Below the pieces are notes generated by a model, which did no database searches, was not told the DNA's origin, and was given only the letters and a program-made list of their open reading frames with translations. Position numbers and translations under genes: made by a program. From assembly GCF_963576615.1 (NCBI RefSeq), contig NC_088709.1, positions 75,312,538-75,376,537 of the forward strand: a DNA stretch of 64,000 bases, given 5' to 3'. Of this stretch, positions 13,501-24,860 are shown piece after piece. This DNA comes from Watersipora subatra. Taxonomy: Eukaryota > Bryozoa > Gymnolaemata > Cheilostomatida > Watersiporidae. Every line of letters begins with the position of its first letter. The stretch's first letter is position 1.

Positions 13501-16500
13501 ATTGCTCAGCTCCGGTGCTCTGACAAGCAGGGTGTCTGTGTGTACATCTCGCAAGCTCGCATTACATTTATTAGCTAAAAACAGCAATAACAGACGGTAC
13601 ACTCCTATAACATTATATCTCTTTTGTTGATCCAGCCGAGTCTGTCTTTTTCAGATAGCAAAAAATGGAGGTATCTTTAGTTCTTCACTAGTTAATTACA
13701 TCATTTGGGTTGTTATGTAACGTTTGATGTGTTTGCATTCCTCTTATAAACAGCGATTAATTGAGAAGTAAGGATACTCAAAATGAAATTGTACCCATCT
13801 ATTTATTAGAGGTCACGTTTGCATTGGATAGAGGACAGGAAATGAGTTACGGTTTGTTATTCCAAACTCGGTTTGAATAACTACAATAAGTGCTTGAATT
13901 AATTCCGTGTTCAATTGGTGCAATCTGCACTGTTTTATTTTGGCCAGTGATAAAAGCAGCCTTGCTCACATCCCTACCAAATTCTCAGCGCTCTATTATA
14001 GCCGTGTTTATGCGTATATATATTAATAGTTTATACCGTGTATAGGAAAGAATCAAAGCTTTTTATTGCGCCATGTAAAGGAAAAATAGGCTACGGCAGT
14101 TCAACAATGGAATAAACAGTTTTCAAGGATGAATCAGTGGGTGACTACCAGAGAAGGAATGGTGAATTGCTTCATTGATACTCCAGCAAAATCAATTTAT
14201 CACTTTTTGGCATCAAGAATTCTCATTATTTTGAAATAATCAAACTACGCAACTCCATGTTTTACCGATTTTGCCTGAGTTAGTCATCAATTGAGAATAT
14301 GGCTTCTCTGCATCCATGTTTGCCCAGTAACTGCTAGTTTTCAGTCTAGCGAGGGTACTGCCCTTTGCACTCACAAGGCTTCATGTTGAGTAAATGACTC
14401 TTATGTTTGTATCGGCTATTCATTGAACATCAGCTAAGCATGACTCTGTCAAACGACACTTCCATTAACCCGTGACGGTAGACCTTCATGCATGGCTCTG
14501 GTAATATCATCACCTACAATCACCGTGTGTTAGATCTGTACCAGCAATTTAGAGGACAGATCCATGAAAAATGTAAAAGTTGATTTGGACGAGGACAATT
14601 ACTGCATTCCAACTGGATTCCCCAGTTGTTTCACAAAGCCATCAAGCCTTTGAAATTATGTCAAGAGTGTTGACCCCTTCAACTATTTGCTATAAATAAC
14701 CTGTGAACTTATGCTAAGGTGACTGTGAAGAACCGGTACTATGATATTTTATATAGAAAGCTTTTACAAGAAGCTGGTAACTTTAACCCTTTGAACCCTG
14801 GCCGGCCATGTGTATCAGTATGTCTGGGCAATTTGTCCAATGATAGGAAGTTTTGAAACTTTTATTAAATATATCTAAATATGCTCAGAATACAATGATA
14901 TTTGGTAAAACACTGGTAAAAAGTCTAGCAACACGCAGCAAATGCCAACAAATAGAGAAAAAATGTTTCATAGTTCTTCAAGCTAAAACCATAAAAATTC
15001 GTAGGATTTTAAAAACCTCTACAAGTCTTTACAGTAGCATCATATCCATCGAGCGGGCATTCATCATCATTCTATGACTCAAAATAGTCTACAAAATTAT
15101 GGTTAGTATCGTATAATTCTTCATCTGCATCACAATCATTCATGACATACCAACAAACGAGTCGTAAATTTTTTCACGAAATCGTCTCAGTCAAATTCTT
15201 ATTATAGGGAAGAAAGTAGATAACTATGTTTAAAATGGATGTAAAATGGATGTAAAATGGAGAAAATGTATTTTCATTCCATGAATTAATTTAATTGATT
15301 TACGCTGTTGCTTAGAAACAGCATTTGTAAACAGAGCCATGTGGATGCCAGTATTCCGGCCATTAGGGTGTCCGACACACTCTGTGCAATGCCGGAAAAC
15401 TGGCCGTCAGGGTTCAAAGGGCTAGAGAGAACGTAATTGACTTTCAAATTTTTCTCCGCCTTTTAGCGATGATTTGCTAACGTAGTTTTGATAAGAATAA
15501 AAATGATGATAATACAAAGGCAACTATCTAAAGCTAGCAAATAGAGGCTCAGCTTTCCAATTTGTCTACCAAAACCAGGTGCAGTTAAGGTTTTCGTCTT
15601 ATGAGCAGGTGACAGAAATGCGTTGCATTCGGGTAACAAACCCTGTTTCCGTGTCACAGTTAATCTGTTAATCAGTTAATCCACGAGTCTGTATCAGATG
15701 CAAGATGAAAACGGCAAAAACCCAAGAGTCAAGCGAGTTTTGTTAGTCACCCATTTTCATCAACTGGTTCATGCTTGCGAAATGTCGCACTTGAGAATGA
15801 TGCGCAAGAAAACGCCTCGAAGGCTTTTCCATTTTAAATATTTTCTATGCTTTAGTCATCCCTAAGACGAAAGCATACTGCTATGACTTCTGGCGTAGAA
15901 TTCCAAATCTTTTTTAACAAAGCGCCTGCATTAATCCGCAACATGCAAATGTCAATGGAAACACTTATTGCATGGTAACTCAATGTGCACATAATTCCAA
16001 AGTCACATCATTCGCACAATGAAAGGTAGTAGTTGTTAGTCTAATGATGCGGCATGATGAGGGTTAATCTATCCATTTCTACTATCTAGTAGTTTTGTAC
16101 TAGTTTTGTCTAGTACTAGTAGTTTTGTCTATGAGTACTACTAATAGTGAGCACCTGCATGTCACTTAACTTGCTCATCTTGTCAAACGCTAATAATGTC
16201 AGGCCTCACGCTATCTCTTTCCAGAAAGCTTCGTGGACTACATGAGTCCAAATGACCCTGCGAATAGCTCGGTAGCCCCTGATCTTCTTCCTATTGAAGC
16301 TGCACACTTCGCTAAAGAAAGACGCGTGTCAAGAAAAGACAGCGCTGTTGGCAGCCTTCCTAACTCTCCGAAATCATCAAATAACAATGAAAGATCTGAT
16401 GCATTCGCTTTCGAAAAAGCTTTTAAACTTTCACAGCTGCAGTCTCCAAACCCACCACTGGTTAGATTTACCCACATCTTATCTGCATTCTTATGGAACT

Positions 16501-19500
16501 CATAATCAGTAGTTTGCTTTCTACAAAATAACATGAACTCTAGAGTCGCTGGTCACCACAACCTGTTTTCAACTGTCAGTTCATAAGAAATCAAATTATG
16601 GAAATACTTAATTAACATGAAGATTTCATTGACCTAAAACCCTAAACATCCTTAGTTTAGGGTGGGGTGCCTATTTATAATAGTTTGGTTTTTTAGTTTT
16701 GTGGCAACAAATGTTCAGAATCTCTTATAATGTTCTGACCTGACATGACAATTATACAGAGATGATGTTGGACTGTTTCTCGCTAGTCTGTCTATTGTTG
16801 CCAAAGCATACGGCTAATAAAGCCATGACACCGCTGTAGAATGTCTCAGAAGAGCACCATTCACAACTACCAATATCAATTGATGAGAATTGCTTATCCG
16901 AGTATATCTGCCTCTATTATAATTTAAAACAATGGTTGCTCTTGTGGAGTGAATCTAATATAGGCCCATTAATAGCCTGTTTGTCAAAGCATCAGAATTT
17001 ACTGACAATGTTTGTGCATTTTGTATTATGCAAATGTGGGAAGAAAGTTATTCACATGACAGAGGCTCGATGAATCAAAGCATTAAAGCTTTAACCCAGG
17101 CATTCCTATTGAAACTCTCCTCTCTAAATTCCTTTTATCTTATTGCCAGCTGAACAACTGTCAACTATTTTACAAATGTCGCAGACAACCTTGACCCATC
17201 AACGTATCAATTGCACTCTGTAAAGGCTGTGAATAAAGATAGCAACTTCTGCTGCAGGTTACCATTCCTCTACCTTCCACAGCCAATGGTACGGAGGATG
17301 GCTCCACATCACCAAAACCTCCAAACAACAGTGAAAACTGCTATGTCAATATTAAACCATTTTCCTTCCCTCTGCCTCCGCTACCTGACAATGACAATCT
17401 TAACAACAGCCACTGCTCAAGTAAGGCCTTATTTATTAATTATTTTGATTTTCATTATTATTATTATTATGTGTTTCTATACTATTACAACTTCTATTAC
17501 TACACTATTATTACTACTGTTTCTACTATTACTACTACTATTACTATTATTACTATTAATTTGGAGCTGAAACTAAAAATGAAAACATGTGATAGCTTTT
17601 TAGTTGTTTTTGGAAATTTTAAATAAGTTGTCACTTTAATAAGTACATTATGATTATATCTAAAACTGATTATATGACTCTTATGAAGCAAAAAAGATTT
17701 ATTGCTGCCAGTTAATTGACACCACTGTAAAATGTCATCTGATGACCTGACCAACTCATATAAAATTGTCATTGCTGTGCAGACTTGTTGAATCTGGTAA
17801 TAGTATAAGCAAGACAGCCAGATGATAGCACAGGTAAGACAGTCAGGTGTTTTTGGAAAGTATCAGTGAGCCTATAAGAACTTTTTGAAGAAAGTTCCGA
17901 CCTGATATGATAATTTGATAACACAATGCTAGGTGCTATCAGTCTCATGTGAGACCATGAGTTGCTTTAAATTTGGAAACATGCTCTTACTTAACTTTCG
18001 CGCATGGCTTGATCGATATACTCTTCTTTCACAGTCAGCTCTGGAGGAGCCATATCTCAGGAGGAAGTAACTCCTCCTTCAACTAGACGAAGATCCGAGC
18101 GCCTCTCCGCTCTTGAGGAACTAGACAACATAGAATCACCGAAATTGCCTCCTCGGCCGAGTCGTCTCACCTTGTGCAGCATGAGCTCTGCTTCTCAGGT
18201 CAGGGTTGAACACATGCCTTATCAGCCACAGTCAGGCTTCAATTGTGTTTAGGGCTAAATAATACGTACTTTCATTAAAAAGCAAGCCTAGGACATCTTG
18301 CCTCCTCATTAGCAGAGCTGTGTTATCAGAATCCTGATATTCTACGAATAACAGAACACCAACTTACGTCCGTATAGAACTGTTTGTGGCCCATAACATG
18401 GGGATAGTTCAAGCGTTAGGTTCTAAGGTTGTTGAAATTATGAGCTTTCCACAATCTTCAATTCTATGTCTACTTTATTTCTTAATGTTTTGCTGCCATC
18501 ATAGTCCTTCTTGCTTTGCTTAGTAATTGTTAGCATTCACCTTTTTTTCAGCTGCCGGTCATGTCTACTCCTCTACAGATCGCCGATGACAACGTCTCTG
18601 AAGAATCGGCTATCAAATCTCCCCCTCCTCGACAGGTCGTATTCACAGACCTTTTTGCTGACTCTTTGGGCAGTGAGGGGGAGACACCAGAGCCGTATGA
18701 CTTTTCAATGACAGCTTCAAACACCTCTAAGCCTGAGGTTAACACTTCAGTCATCAAGAAACGTCCAAAGAAACCTCCCAGGAATTATTCCTATAGGGCT
18801 GCTACCCTACCAAAGCGAATATCCCATACAACTGAGGTAGGGGGGGCTCTCAGTGACGCCCGAAAGGAAGCAAATTTGATCCATGGTTATAAAGTGCAAC
18901 TCATTCTTTATTGTTCAAACTCTACATTCTCTAGTCTGTCACACAACGTTCTAACGCTATCCTACTCGCTACCGACTACAGTGTGGTATCTCATTTGGTT
19001 AACAGGAAGTTATGGAACTATGGGACGAGGTGAGAAAAGCTCTCTCACTTGAGAGGCTAAAAGACACAACGTCCTTACACATAAGCGAGGAAGAGGATGA
19101 CGAGGATGAGATATACCAGAATTTATATGCGGCGAGGATGAGGTGAGAGGTCTACAATAACTGACTTCCTGTTTTTGTAGCTTTCCATATCTGTTAATAT
19201 TTATTGTTGATCGTCATAGATCAGTTTATTGCGAAGTGCTTCTAATTCTCTTTATGCTAGTTCACTCTATGGGAAATATTTCAACTCTAAATCACTCGCT
19301 ACTAAAGCATCTTATTTAAACTCGGATTTATTCTTATTCCCCTTCAATTATAATCAGCAAATCAGCAAATCCTCATAGCTGAGCTAAAGCGATTTGTTGT
19401 AGTCCATTGGCCAGCAACTTATTTTAATTTAATTTCAGTTTAACTAAAGTTATCCAATAACCAAATTTCCTTGTGCATATGCTGCTTCAAGTAGAAACCT

Positions 19501-22500
19501 AAGGAAGCAGGGCAATCACAGGCTAATGTTTTATTCTCATTATCAGAGAGGCAAATAGCAAGCGGGTGACTTTTTCCCCAACTTGTGTTGGAATTCTATC
19601 ATAGTTTAGTTACCAAGCTGTTTAAAGTACAGTACACTAGTATTGCAGATTTCCCTAGAATTTGAAGCAGAAGTATAAAAAGATAATGTTACCATAATTA
19701 GGATTGACAGCAGGAAAACGTGATTCATTACATAAATTCATGAAATGCTTGTAAGCATGATATCAGAGTTGAGAAGGTTCCATTAAGACTGACAAGCCAG
19801 CAAGTGTCAGCTGACGGGCCGAATATATAAGAAGCTGCTTAAATGATTTATATTTGCATCTGGTGGTCACATAGATTTCCTCTTGTACTTGACAGAGGAC
19901 AAACATCCTTTATCTGGCCAAAGTTACAAAACACCAGTCTGGTTTTGCACTCGGAATCAGCCCAGTTTTTAAATATTGTTCCAGTAAATTCCTTGTTTTT
20001 CATCTATAGAATATGCGATGAGATAATGTCAATTTGTTTATTCAGCATGCTCGTACCATTTCATAAAGTTTGACATGCATTTAATATTTGAAAAGCAAAA
20101 GATGGAAAAAAATGAGAAAAGTGTAGCAGCCTAAAGTCAGTATTTATCCATCTATAGCCTGTACTACATATAAACAATTAACTCAGTTATAATGTTTTCA
20201 GGTCGTGGCAAATAATGTGTCTTGCCCAAGATGTCCTCTTGGAGAGACTCAAGCCTGATAGAGTGTGGGAGTGCTTCCTGTCAGAGTCGCTAGTTAGCGA
20301 GGTGGAATACGAGACACTCGGAGTGGCTGCCTGTGATCAGAAGATGTCCAATCAGCTTATCATAGATCGAATTCTTGAGCACGGAGACGGGTGGTTTGAC
20401 AGGCTTCGTGAGATCCTGCGCATACACGAGGATCAACGACAAATCAGCAATCTGCTAGAAGCGCTCAATGATGTCTTTATCATAGGAGCGAAGGCTAACA
20501 AATGGACTTTCTCCCTCACAACGAAACATTGTACCGTAAGACAGGCTCGACCGAGCAGCATTTCTGATCAGCCAGATTTGATTGGAGACACAGCTGAGGG
20601 TTTGCAGCCAATCGTTTGGCTGGAGGTTTACGATGAAAACTTTGGCAATACAAGTTGTACTGCACTAGGAGAAGTCTTGCGCAAGTACAATGTCATCTCT
20701 CAGCTCAACTTGGGCAAGAACAGACTCACTCCGAAGGGCATTTCTAAGCTATGTCCAGGGATCCAAGGCAATCGATGTCTTGAAAAGTTGAATCTGAGGC
20801 TAAATCCTCTAGAAAATGAGGGTCTGGCAATACTTTCCAAAGCTCTGGAAAGAAATGGGTCCATCAAGGAACTCATTCTATGCCATACCCAGTTGCAGGT
20901 GTGTTGAGTATTATTTATTAGCAGTGTTAGTTTTATCATAGAGGCCACAGGCTAGTTTTCTTGGCGAAACCACGGGCTAATTTCATAGTAAAAACCACAG
21001 ACTAGTTTTATGGTAGCGACCACGGGCTAATTTTAAGGTAGAGACCTCCAGTTAAATTTATGGTAGAGACCTCAGGCTAATTTTATGGTAGAGACCACAA
21101 GCTAATTTTATGGATTTCCAATTTAGCAGCAGCTCATTCAATACTTGTTAGCTTGCATTTTGTAGTCATTTTCTTCAAGATGCTTTGAGGATTAGAAAGT
21201 TATTTTATCGGCTAGCAGGAAGTGGTGCGGCTTTTCTAAAACTTCCATTGCTTGCTAGAAAAATATTGCAGGTGTTTTTAGAAAAGCCATTAGTGGGAAA
21301 AACCAGAGCCATTCTTTCAAAATTTATTTACATTGAAATATTACCAGCTTTAGGTCTTCAGAACTAAATGGTTTTATATAAAGTGAGGCTACAATGAATA
21401 AAAACTGTGACATAACACCTACTGTACTATAGTAACACAATACTTACTGGCTCCTCAATGTGGGACCCACTAAAACAAAGCCTAGCCAATGCAAATTCAT
21501 ACAGCCTTTTGCTGCCAAGGCTGTTTGCTTCTCTTGTACTCTTATGAGTAAATGTCTTAGCAGTGTAGCACATCACTTTTACGTCTATGGAAAAGCCATC
21601 ATAGCTGGTCATTGGTTTGGTTGTGTCCTTGCTATTATGATGACGCACAGACGTCTAACACAATTGATATTGAGTATTATTAAAATATTATGTTTGTTCA
21701 GCATATAAGCAGCTTTTGTTAAAGGCTTCATGATACTGGTAACTTATTGAGGATAGGTCATTTTAAAGGATTTGTCTACTGCCACGTAGAAATGGTTACA
21801 GACATCAAAAAGTAGTTAATATATCTAACATGGGGATTACGCCAGAGACCCCTGTTTACGGTTCAGTAGATAGACAGGAAGCTGCACTGTAGCTAACTAA
21901 AGCTTCCAACTGTCTCATCTGACTGCTCGCGTCCAAGCTTGTGTAATAAAATATTTGTTTGCTATTGCAAGCAATTCATCAACTCCGCTACAATTACATT
22001 CTTCAAGTCATTTGTAACTCTCGGCTTCTTTATAAACAACTGCCATTGTGAGTCACGAAATGCTCCACCCGGTGGCACAATGAAAATATTTAACTTTCTT
22101 CCTTCAGGGTTTGTTCAAGCCGTCATTCTAAACTTTCTCTTTCTCTCTGTCATGTTTCTTTGTTTGCACGCTTCACAGTTGATTAGACGGTGAATTTTCA
22201 TTTTTAAAAGTCGGTTCATGTCGGGGTCAAAACTTAATTTTGAGTTATGTACGAGTCAGCTTTTATGAGTCATAGCAGTTAATTGCAGAACACCTGAGAT
22301 TTATTAGTATCCAGTCTCATAGTGAAACTGAAGATTTCTTCCGTTATTCTAACTGCCTCTTTTTGAGCCAAACTCGATATAGTAAAGTTTGTCTGATGTT
22401 CAACTTTGCGTGACCTTCAACTAGCCTGAGTTCATTAGGTCTTAGCTTTAGTACAAACAAATCTTATTTGTTTGTTACTGGTACTTTTGCACTGGTACTT

Positions 22501-23694
22501 TCATTGTGTGTTGTATTACGACACACAATAAAAGTACCAATGCAATTCAACATGGTACATACGCTGCAACTGCTTAGATTGCGCTATTGTTGGTTTTTTA
22601 TCGTTCGGACACTATGGCTACAAATCGTTTCTTTTTTAAAAATAACAACTTCTTTTTAGCAATTGTTCCATTGTAGAAAGAGTTTCATCTTTAGCGCAAT
22701 CAAGTCAGTTGCATTGTTGAGAGTTGGCCTGGCTGCCCACATTTATTATTAGTAGAGTATTGACTAAGAGTAGGAAAAAGGACAACCCTTGGAACAAAGG
22801 TTTCCAAATCATTGGCAGGGCCCCAACCTGTGTATTAACAAAGGAATGAGGTCATCGCTACCAGCTCTCAGCAGCATACTTACCTGAGGCTATCTTACTA
22901 AACTTTTACTAGTTAACATCTTATTTATTATGTTTTGATGTAATCACTGCATAACCAAAGATCTCTTATGGCTGTTTCAGGTCGGGGCGGGTGATTCGTT
23001 AGCCCACATTTTTTCACACAACTCTTCATTGGAAGTGATAGACCTCAGCTATAACGAACTAACGGACGCAGACTGCTCTTGTCTAGCCTCTGGTCTTGAA
23101 CGCAACCAAAGCCTTCTCACCCTCAACCTCCGAGGCAATCAGATTACACATGAAGGCTGTAAACAAATAGTCGCTGCTCTTCGAACAAACATTAGTCTGC
23201 AGGCACTTGACCTGTCCCACAACCAAGTGACTGACAAGGGCCTCTACTACCTATCTGAGATTGTTCATTACTATGACAACTTGCGTGAATTGCACCTCGA
23301 AAGTTGTGGCATCACTCAGGAAGGCTGCGCCATGCTGACAGAAGCTTTGTCGGAGAACCATAGTCTCGCCGCCCTCTACCTCAGCAACAATCCTATAGGA
23401 GACGAGGGGTGCGAGACGCTCGCTGACATGCTTGTCAACAATATAGCATTGCAGACGCTTTACCTTAACCTCTGTTCTATAAATAGAACCGGTCTACATC
23501 GACTGCTGACCGTTATCTCCCATGACAATTTTACGCTGCGGACTCTCGGCGTTTGCAACAACAATATCGAGGTGTACAACGATGACCTTGTCCAGGATGG
23601 CTTCGAGGCTGTTGACATCAGAAATGCGCTAAACCGAGCCTTAGAGCATAATAAAGAGCGCAAGATTTTGACTTGGGGAAAAGCTCTTAGTTAG
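7458..23694 (+). CDS. CARD-LRR adaptor-like protein with predicted N-myristoylated start (8 exons, 824 aa)
   Basis: Joined coding exons: 7458-7536, 16225-16460, 17258-17420, 18035-18198, 18552-18836, 19006-19142, 20202-20898 and 22981-23694 (stop TAG). They total 2475 nt and every junction keeps phase. Residues 1-9 (MGNSLNCAS) fit an N-myristoylation site followed by a palmitoylatable Cys7. Residues 27-340 look disordered and Pro/Ser-rich, with YVNI (134-137), YQNL (346-349), LPPRPSR (197-203) and RPKKPPR (285-291), resembling Grb2-SH2 and SH3/CIN85-type ligands. About 361-448 resembles a CARD. From about 500 to the end run roughly ten 28-residue LRRs of the ribonuclease-inhibitor/NLR type with LxxLxLxxN cores. 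No NACHT ATPase motif is present. The inferred role is a membrane-tethered signalling or innate-immune scaffold. The start has a strong Kozak context (A at -3, G at +4) and an in-frame stop at 7413. I know no named orthologue with this order. Confidence 0.8.
7609..7820 (+). CDS. Possible alternative terminal exon of the CARD-LRR gene (short isoform)
   Basis: After exon 1, a 72-nt intron (7537-7608, GT...CAG) would join in phase to an open frame that ends at a TAA at 7818-7820, giving a 96-residue protein with the same acylated start. The 70 downstream codons match no family I recognise and contain two hydrophobic stretches. The opposite strand is also open here, so chance is a real alternative. 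The exon cannot be internal, because its only good donor (AGG|GTAATT, about 7731) leaves the wrong phase for 16225. Confidence 0.25.
10830..11175 (-). repeat. Dispersed repeat family copy A
   Basis: On the minus strand this copy shares ordered blocks with 37335-37685 and 46535-46865: CTCTCGGYGATTRTT, a GTTGGG..ATTGCAGC stretch, AGTTGCTGCGRGACTARTAT, GGGTTTGTGATRGT and a closing ACGATCACCAAAG. The 81-codon open frame across it (10855-11100) is not conserved in the other copies, so the element is probably non-coding. No clear terminal repeats or target duplications were found. Confidence 0.6.
16225..16460 (+). CDS. CARD-LRR gene, exon 2
   Basis: The exon follows TCTCTTTCCAG and encodes residues 27-105, ending in phase 0 at CTG|GTTAGA. 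The segment is polar, with basophilic phosphosite-like stretches (RRVSRKDS) and Ser-Pro dipeptides. The donor departs from consensus but gives the phase needed for exon 3. The opposite-strand open frame (16238-16534) is a shadow. Confidence 0.7.
17258..17420 (+). CDS. CARD-LRR gene, exon 3
   Basis: The exon lies between CTGCTGCAG and TCAA|GTAAGG and encodes residues 106-159 in phase 0, ending in phase 1. It is Pro/Asn/Ser-rich and carries CYVNI (133-137), a YxN motif of the kind bound by the Grb2 SH2 domain when phosphorylated, followed by the proline run FPLPPLP. Confidence 0.75.
17453..17562 (+). repeat. Trinucleotide microsatellite (TAT/TAC)n
   Basis: An imperfect run of TAT, TAC and CTA triplets begins about 30 bases after exon 3 in the following intron. 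The long Leu-rich open frame that crosses it (17211-17570) is a product of this repeat. Confidence 0.8.
18035..18198 (+). CDS. CARD-LRR gene, exon 4
   Basis: The exon follows CTTCTTTCACAG and ends TCTCAG|GTCAGG. It encodes residues 160-214 and carries RRRSERLS and the class II SH3-type motif PPRPSR (PxxPxR, 198-203). Both ends are strong splice consensus and the phase matches both neighbours. Confidence 0.8.
18552..18836 (+). CDS. CARD-LRR gene, exon 5
   Basis: The exon follows CTTTTTTTCAG and ends CTGAG|GTAGGG. It encodes residues 215-309 in phase 0. Features are SPPPR, an acidic stretch around EGETPEPYDF and RPKKPPR (285-291), which fits both PxxPxR and the PxxxPR pattern bound by CIN85/CD2AP-type SH3 domains. 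Reading past the donor gives unrelated sequence up to a stop near 19050. Confidence 0.8.
19006..19142 (+). CDS. CARD-LRR gene, exon 6
   Basis: The exon follows GGTTAACAG and ends ATGAG|GTGAGA, encoding residues 310-355. A probable helix (EVMELWDEVRKALSLERL) is followed by an acidic cluster that leads into IYQNL (345-349), a second YxN tyrosine that also fits the YxxPhi pattern. It ends in phase 2 and matches exon 7. Confidence 0.8.
20202..20898 (+). CDS. CARD-LRR gene, exon 7 (CARD and first LRRs)
   Basis: The exon follows ATGTTTTCAG and ends TTGCAG|GTGTGT, encoding residues 355-587. Residues 361-448 follow the CARD pattern: LLxxLKPDxVxxxFLSExLVSExEYE, then an amphipathic helix, then IIDRILEHGDGWFDRLREIL and a last helix ending near LLEAL. 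A linker of about 50 residues, including the Ser/Asp-rich part, leads to the first LRRs (SQLNLGKNRL, EKLNLRLNPL). The last LRR is cut at HTQLQ and continues in exon 8. Confidence 0.85.
20944..21113 (+). repeat. 25-bp tandem repeat, about 7 copies
   Basis: Units resemble CCACGGGCTAATTTTATGGTAGAGA, with several substitutions per copy. The array lies 45 bases downstream of exon 7 in the CARD-LRR gene's last intron. Its divergence suggests an old array. Confidence 0.7.
22487..22545. repeat. Hairpin-forming inverted repeat
   Basis: Arms of 25 bases (22487-22511 and 22521-22545) pair with two mismatches around a 9-base loop; the arm core is TGGTACTTT.ATTGTGTGT. A smaller inverted repeat (ACAAACAAAT/ATTTGTTTGT) lies just upstream. 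Both are in the last intron of the CARD-LRR gene and may be remnants of a small foldback element. Confidence 0.55.
22981..23694 (+). CDS. CARD-LRR gene, exon 8 (LRRs and C-terminus)
   Basis: The exon follows GGCTGTTTCAG and encodes residues 588-824 to a TAG. It carries consecutive 28-residue repeats with cores such as VIDLSYNELTD, TLNLRGNQITH, ALDLSHNQVTD, ELHLESCGITQ, ALYLSNNPIGD and TLYLNLCSINR. It ends with an LRR-cap-like tail that contains a charged helix and KILTWGKALS. The repeat register runs straight across the exon 7/8 junction, which supports the join. No canonical AATAAA was found close downstream; a TATAAA variant is at about 23766. Confidence 0.9.
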   Translation, partial: VGAGDSLAHIFSHNSSLEVIDLSYNELTDADCSCLASGLERNQSLLTLNLRGNQITHEGCKQIVAALRTNISLQALDLSHNQVTDKGLYYLSEIVHYYDNLRELHLESCGITQEGCAMLTEALSENHSLAALYLSNNPIGDEGCETLADMLVNNIALQTLYLNLCSINRTGLHRLLTVISHDNFTLRTLGVCNNNIEVYNDDLVQDGFEAVDIRNALNRALEHNKERKILTWGKALS

Positions 23695-24814
23695 CCAGAA
23701 AGTAGGGTTTTTTATTTAAGTTGACAGTTCAACTATTAGAGTATCCTACCTGCGTGTTCCGCAGGTATAAATAAGAATGACTATTGGTTGCCAATTAGTT
23801 GACTGTTCTATTCTTACTCCTTCCAGTAAATTTTATTATCCATTGATTTGTGTATGTATTTTTCTATTCATGCCAAAACCAGTTGGCTTTTTCAACCACT
23901 CAGCTACATTAGTATTTCACATATGTAGCGGTTTCATTACTGTTAGCTTTTGAGTACAATTTCTACATACAGGAGGGGGTGTGCTCACTCTCGACTATCA
24001 TGGTTATAGTATGGTTTTTATGCTACGAGCATAGGATGTTTTTACAGTAGGGGTTGTTATGAACTGTGATGTAAATTATATATAGAATAATTTATGGTAA
24101 TCCCTACAGCTGCGTAATCTCTATCACCGTTAAAAGGTACAGATGGATAATCATATGCCTAGTGCAGTCCTGACAACCCATCTAAATCATCACGTAATAC
24201 ACGTGTGTCTGTCAGTACAACTGCCCTCGCTATTCACATGAGAACTAAAGTGATGTTGCCTTAACTAAACCACAAACTTGTAGTACAGTCCTAGTAATGC
24301 CAGTAGCATGAGACCAGACATTCTGGTGCGATTCTGAAATGTTACCTGTCATCCGGCTGGCACTCTATAAGATCTGAGACTAGACAATGCCTGTTAATGA
24401 CTCACTATGAAAGGAGTCTACTTAAAGTTGGTCATACAAAGAGTTGAGGGCTGTAGCTGTGACAACAACAAAGGTATATATACTTTTTGACAGCGACCAA
24501 TTTTAGTTTTCATAAAAAGAGGACAACTCTCATGCAAGCTTGATATCACTTTTTTATATAAGGCCAGCAGTAAACCCGAAGATGCCAGTAACTCTTTTAT
24601 TATCAGTCATATAGCCTGCAAGTGGGTGTTCAAGAGGCTCGTTCTCAGCAACCAAGTGGAGTTTTGGAACCAAATATTTTCTTCACCTGGCAAAACGCAT
24701 GGAGTGCAACATGTGTGTGAAGCTTGAATGAAATCAGCCAAAAAATGTGGATGTACGTAGCGACTACTCGAAATAACAGACAGACACACAATGATAAAGT
24801 CGCATTTATTAATA

Positions 24815-24860
24815 TACTAGCTGTGCCACCCGGCGTTGCCCGGGTAATAGAAAAGTCTTT
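24815..24860 (-). mobile_element. Terminal motif of an RTE-like retroelement or SINE
   Basis: TACTAGCTGTGCCACCCGGC followed by GTTGCCCGGGT resembles a motif I know from the ends of RTE-type LINEs and related SINEs in many invertebrates. In that setting its reverse complement is the 3' end, so this copy would lie on the minus strand. No reverse-transcriptase reading frame is visible nearby, so only a fragment remains. Confidence 0.5.

Larger units (their letters stand above)
7537..16224 (+). other. First intron of the CARD-LRR gene
   Basis: This 8.7-kb stretch has no other recognisable exon apart from the candidate short terminal exon at 7609-7820. It contains one copy of a dispersed repeat family at about 10830-11175 on the minus strand. 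That copy is flanked by two similar stretches containing ATAGATGGC(C/T)AAGC (near 10770 and 11265). A short 12-bp triplication (GTAAAATGGAT) lies at 15232-15260. The rest shows nothing I can assign. Confidence 0.5.

Noticed and set aside
16238-16534. 98-codon minus-strand frame
   Set aside because: It is the shadow of CARD-LRR exon 2, whose plus-strand phase and splice sites fit the gene.
17211-17570. 119-codon Leu-rich frame
   Set aside because: It is out of frame with the real exon 17258-17420 and runs into a TAT/TAC microsatellite.
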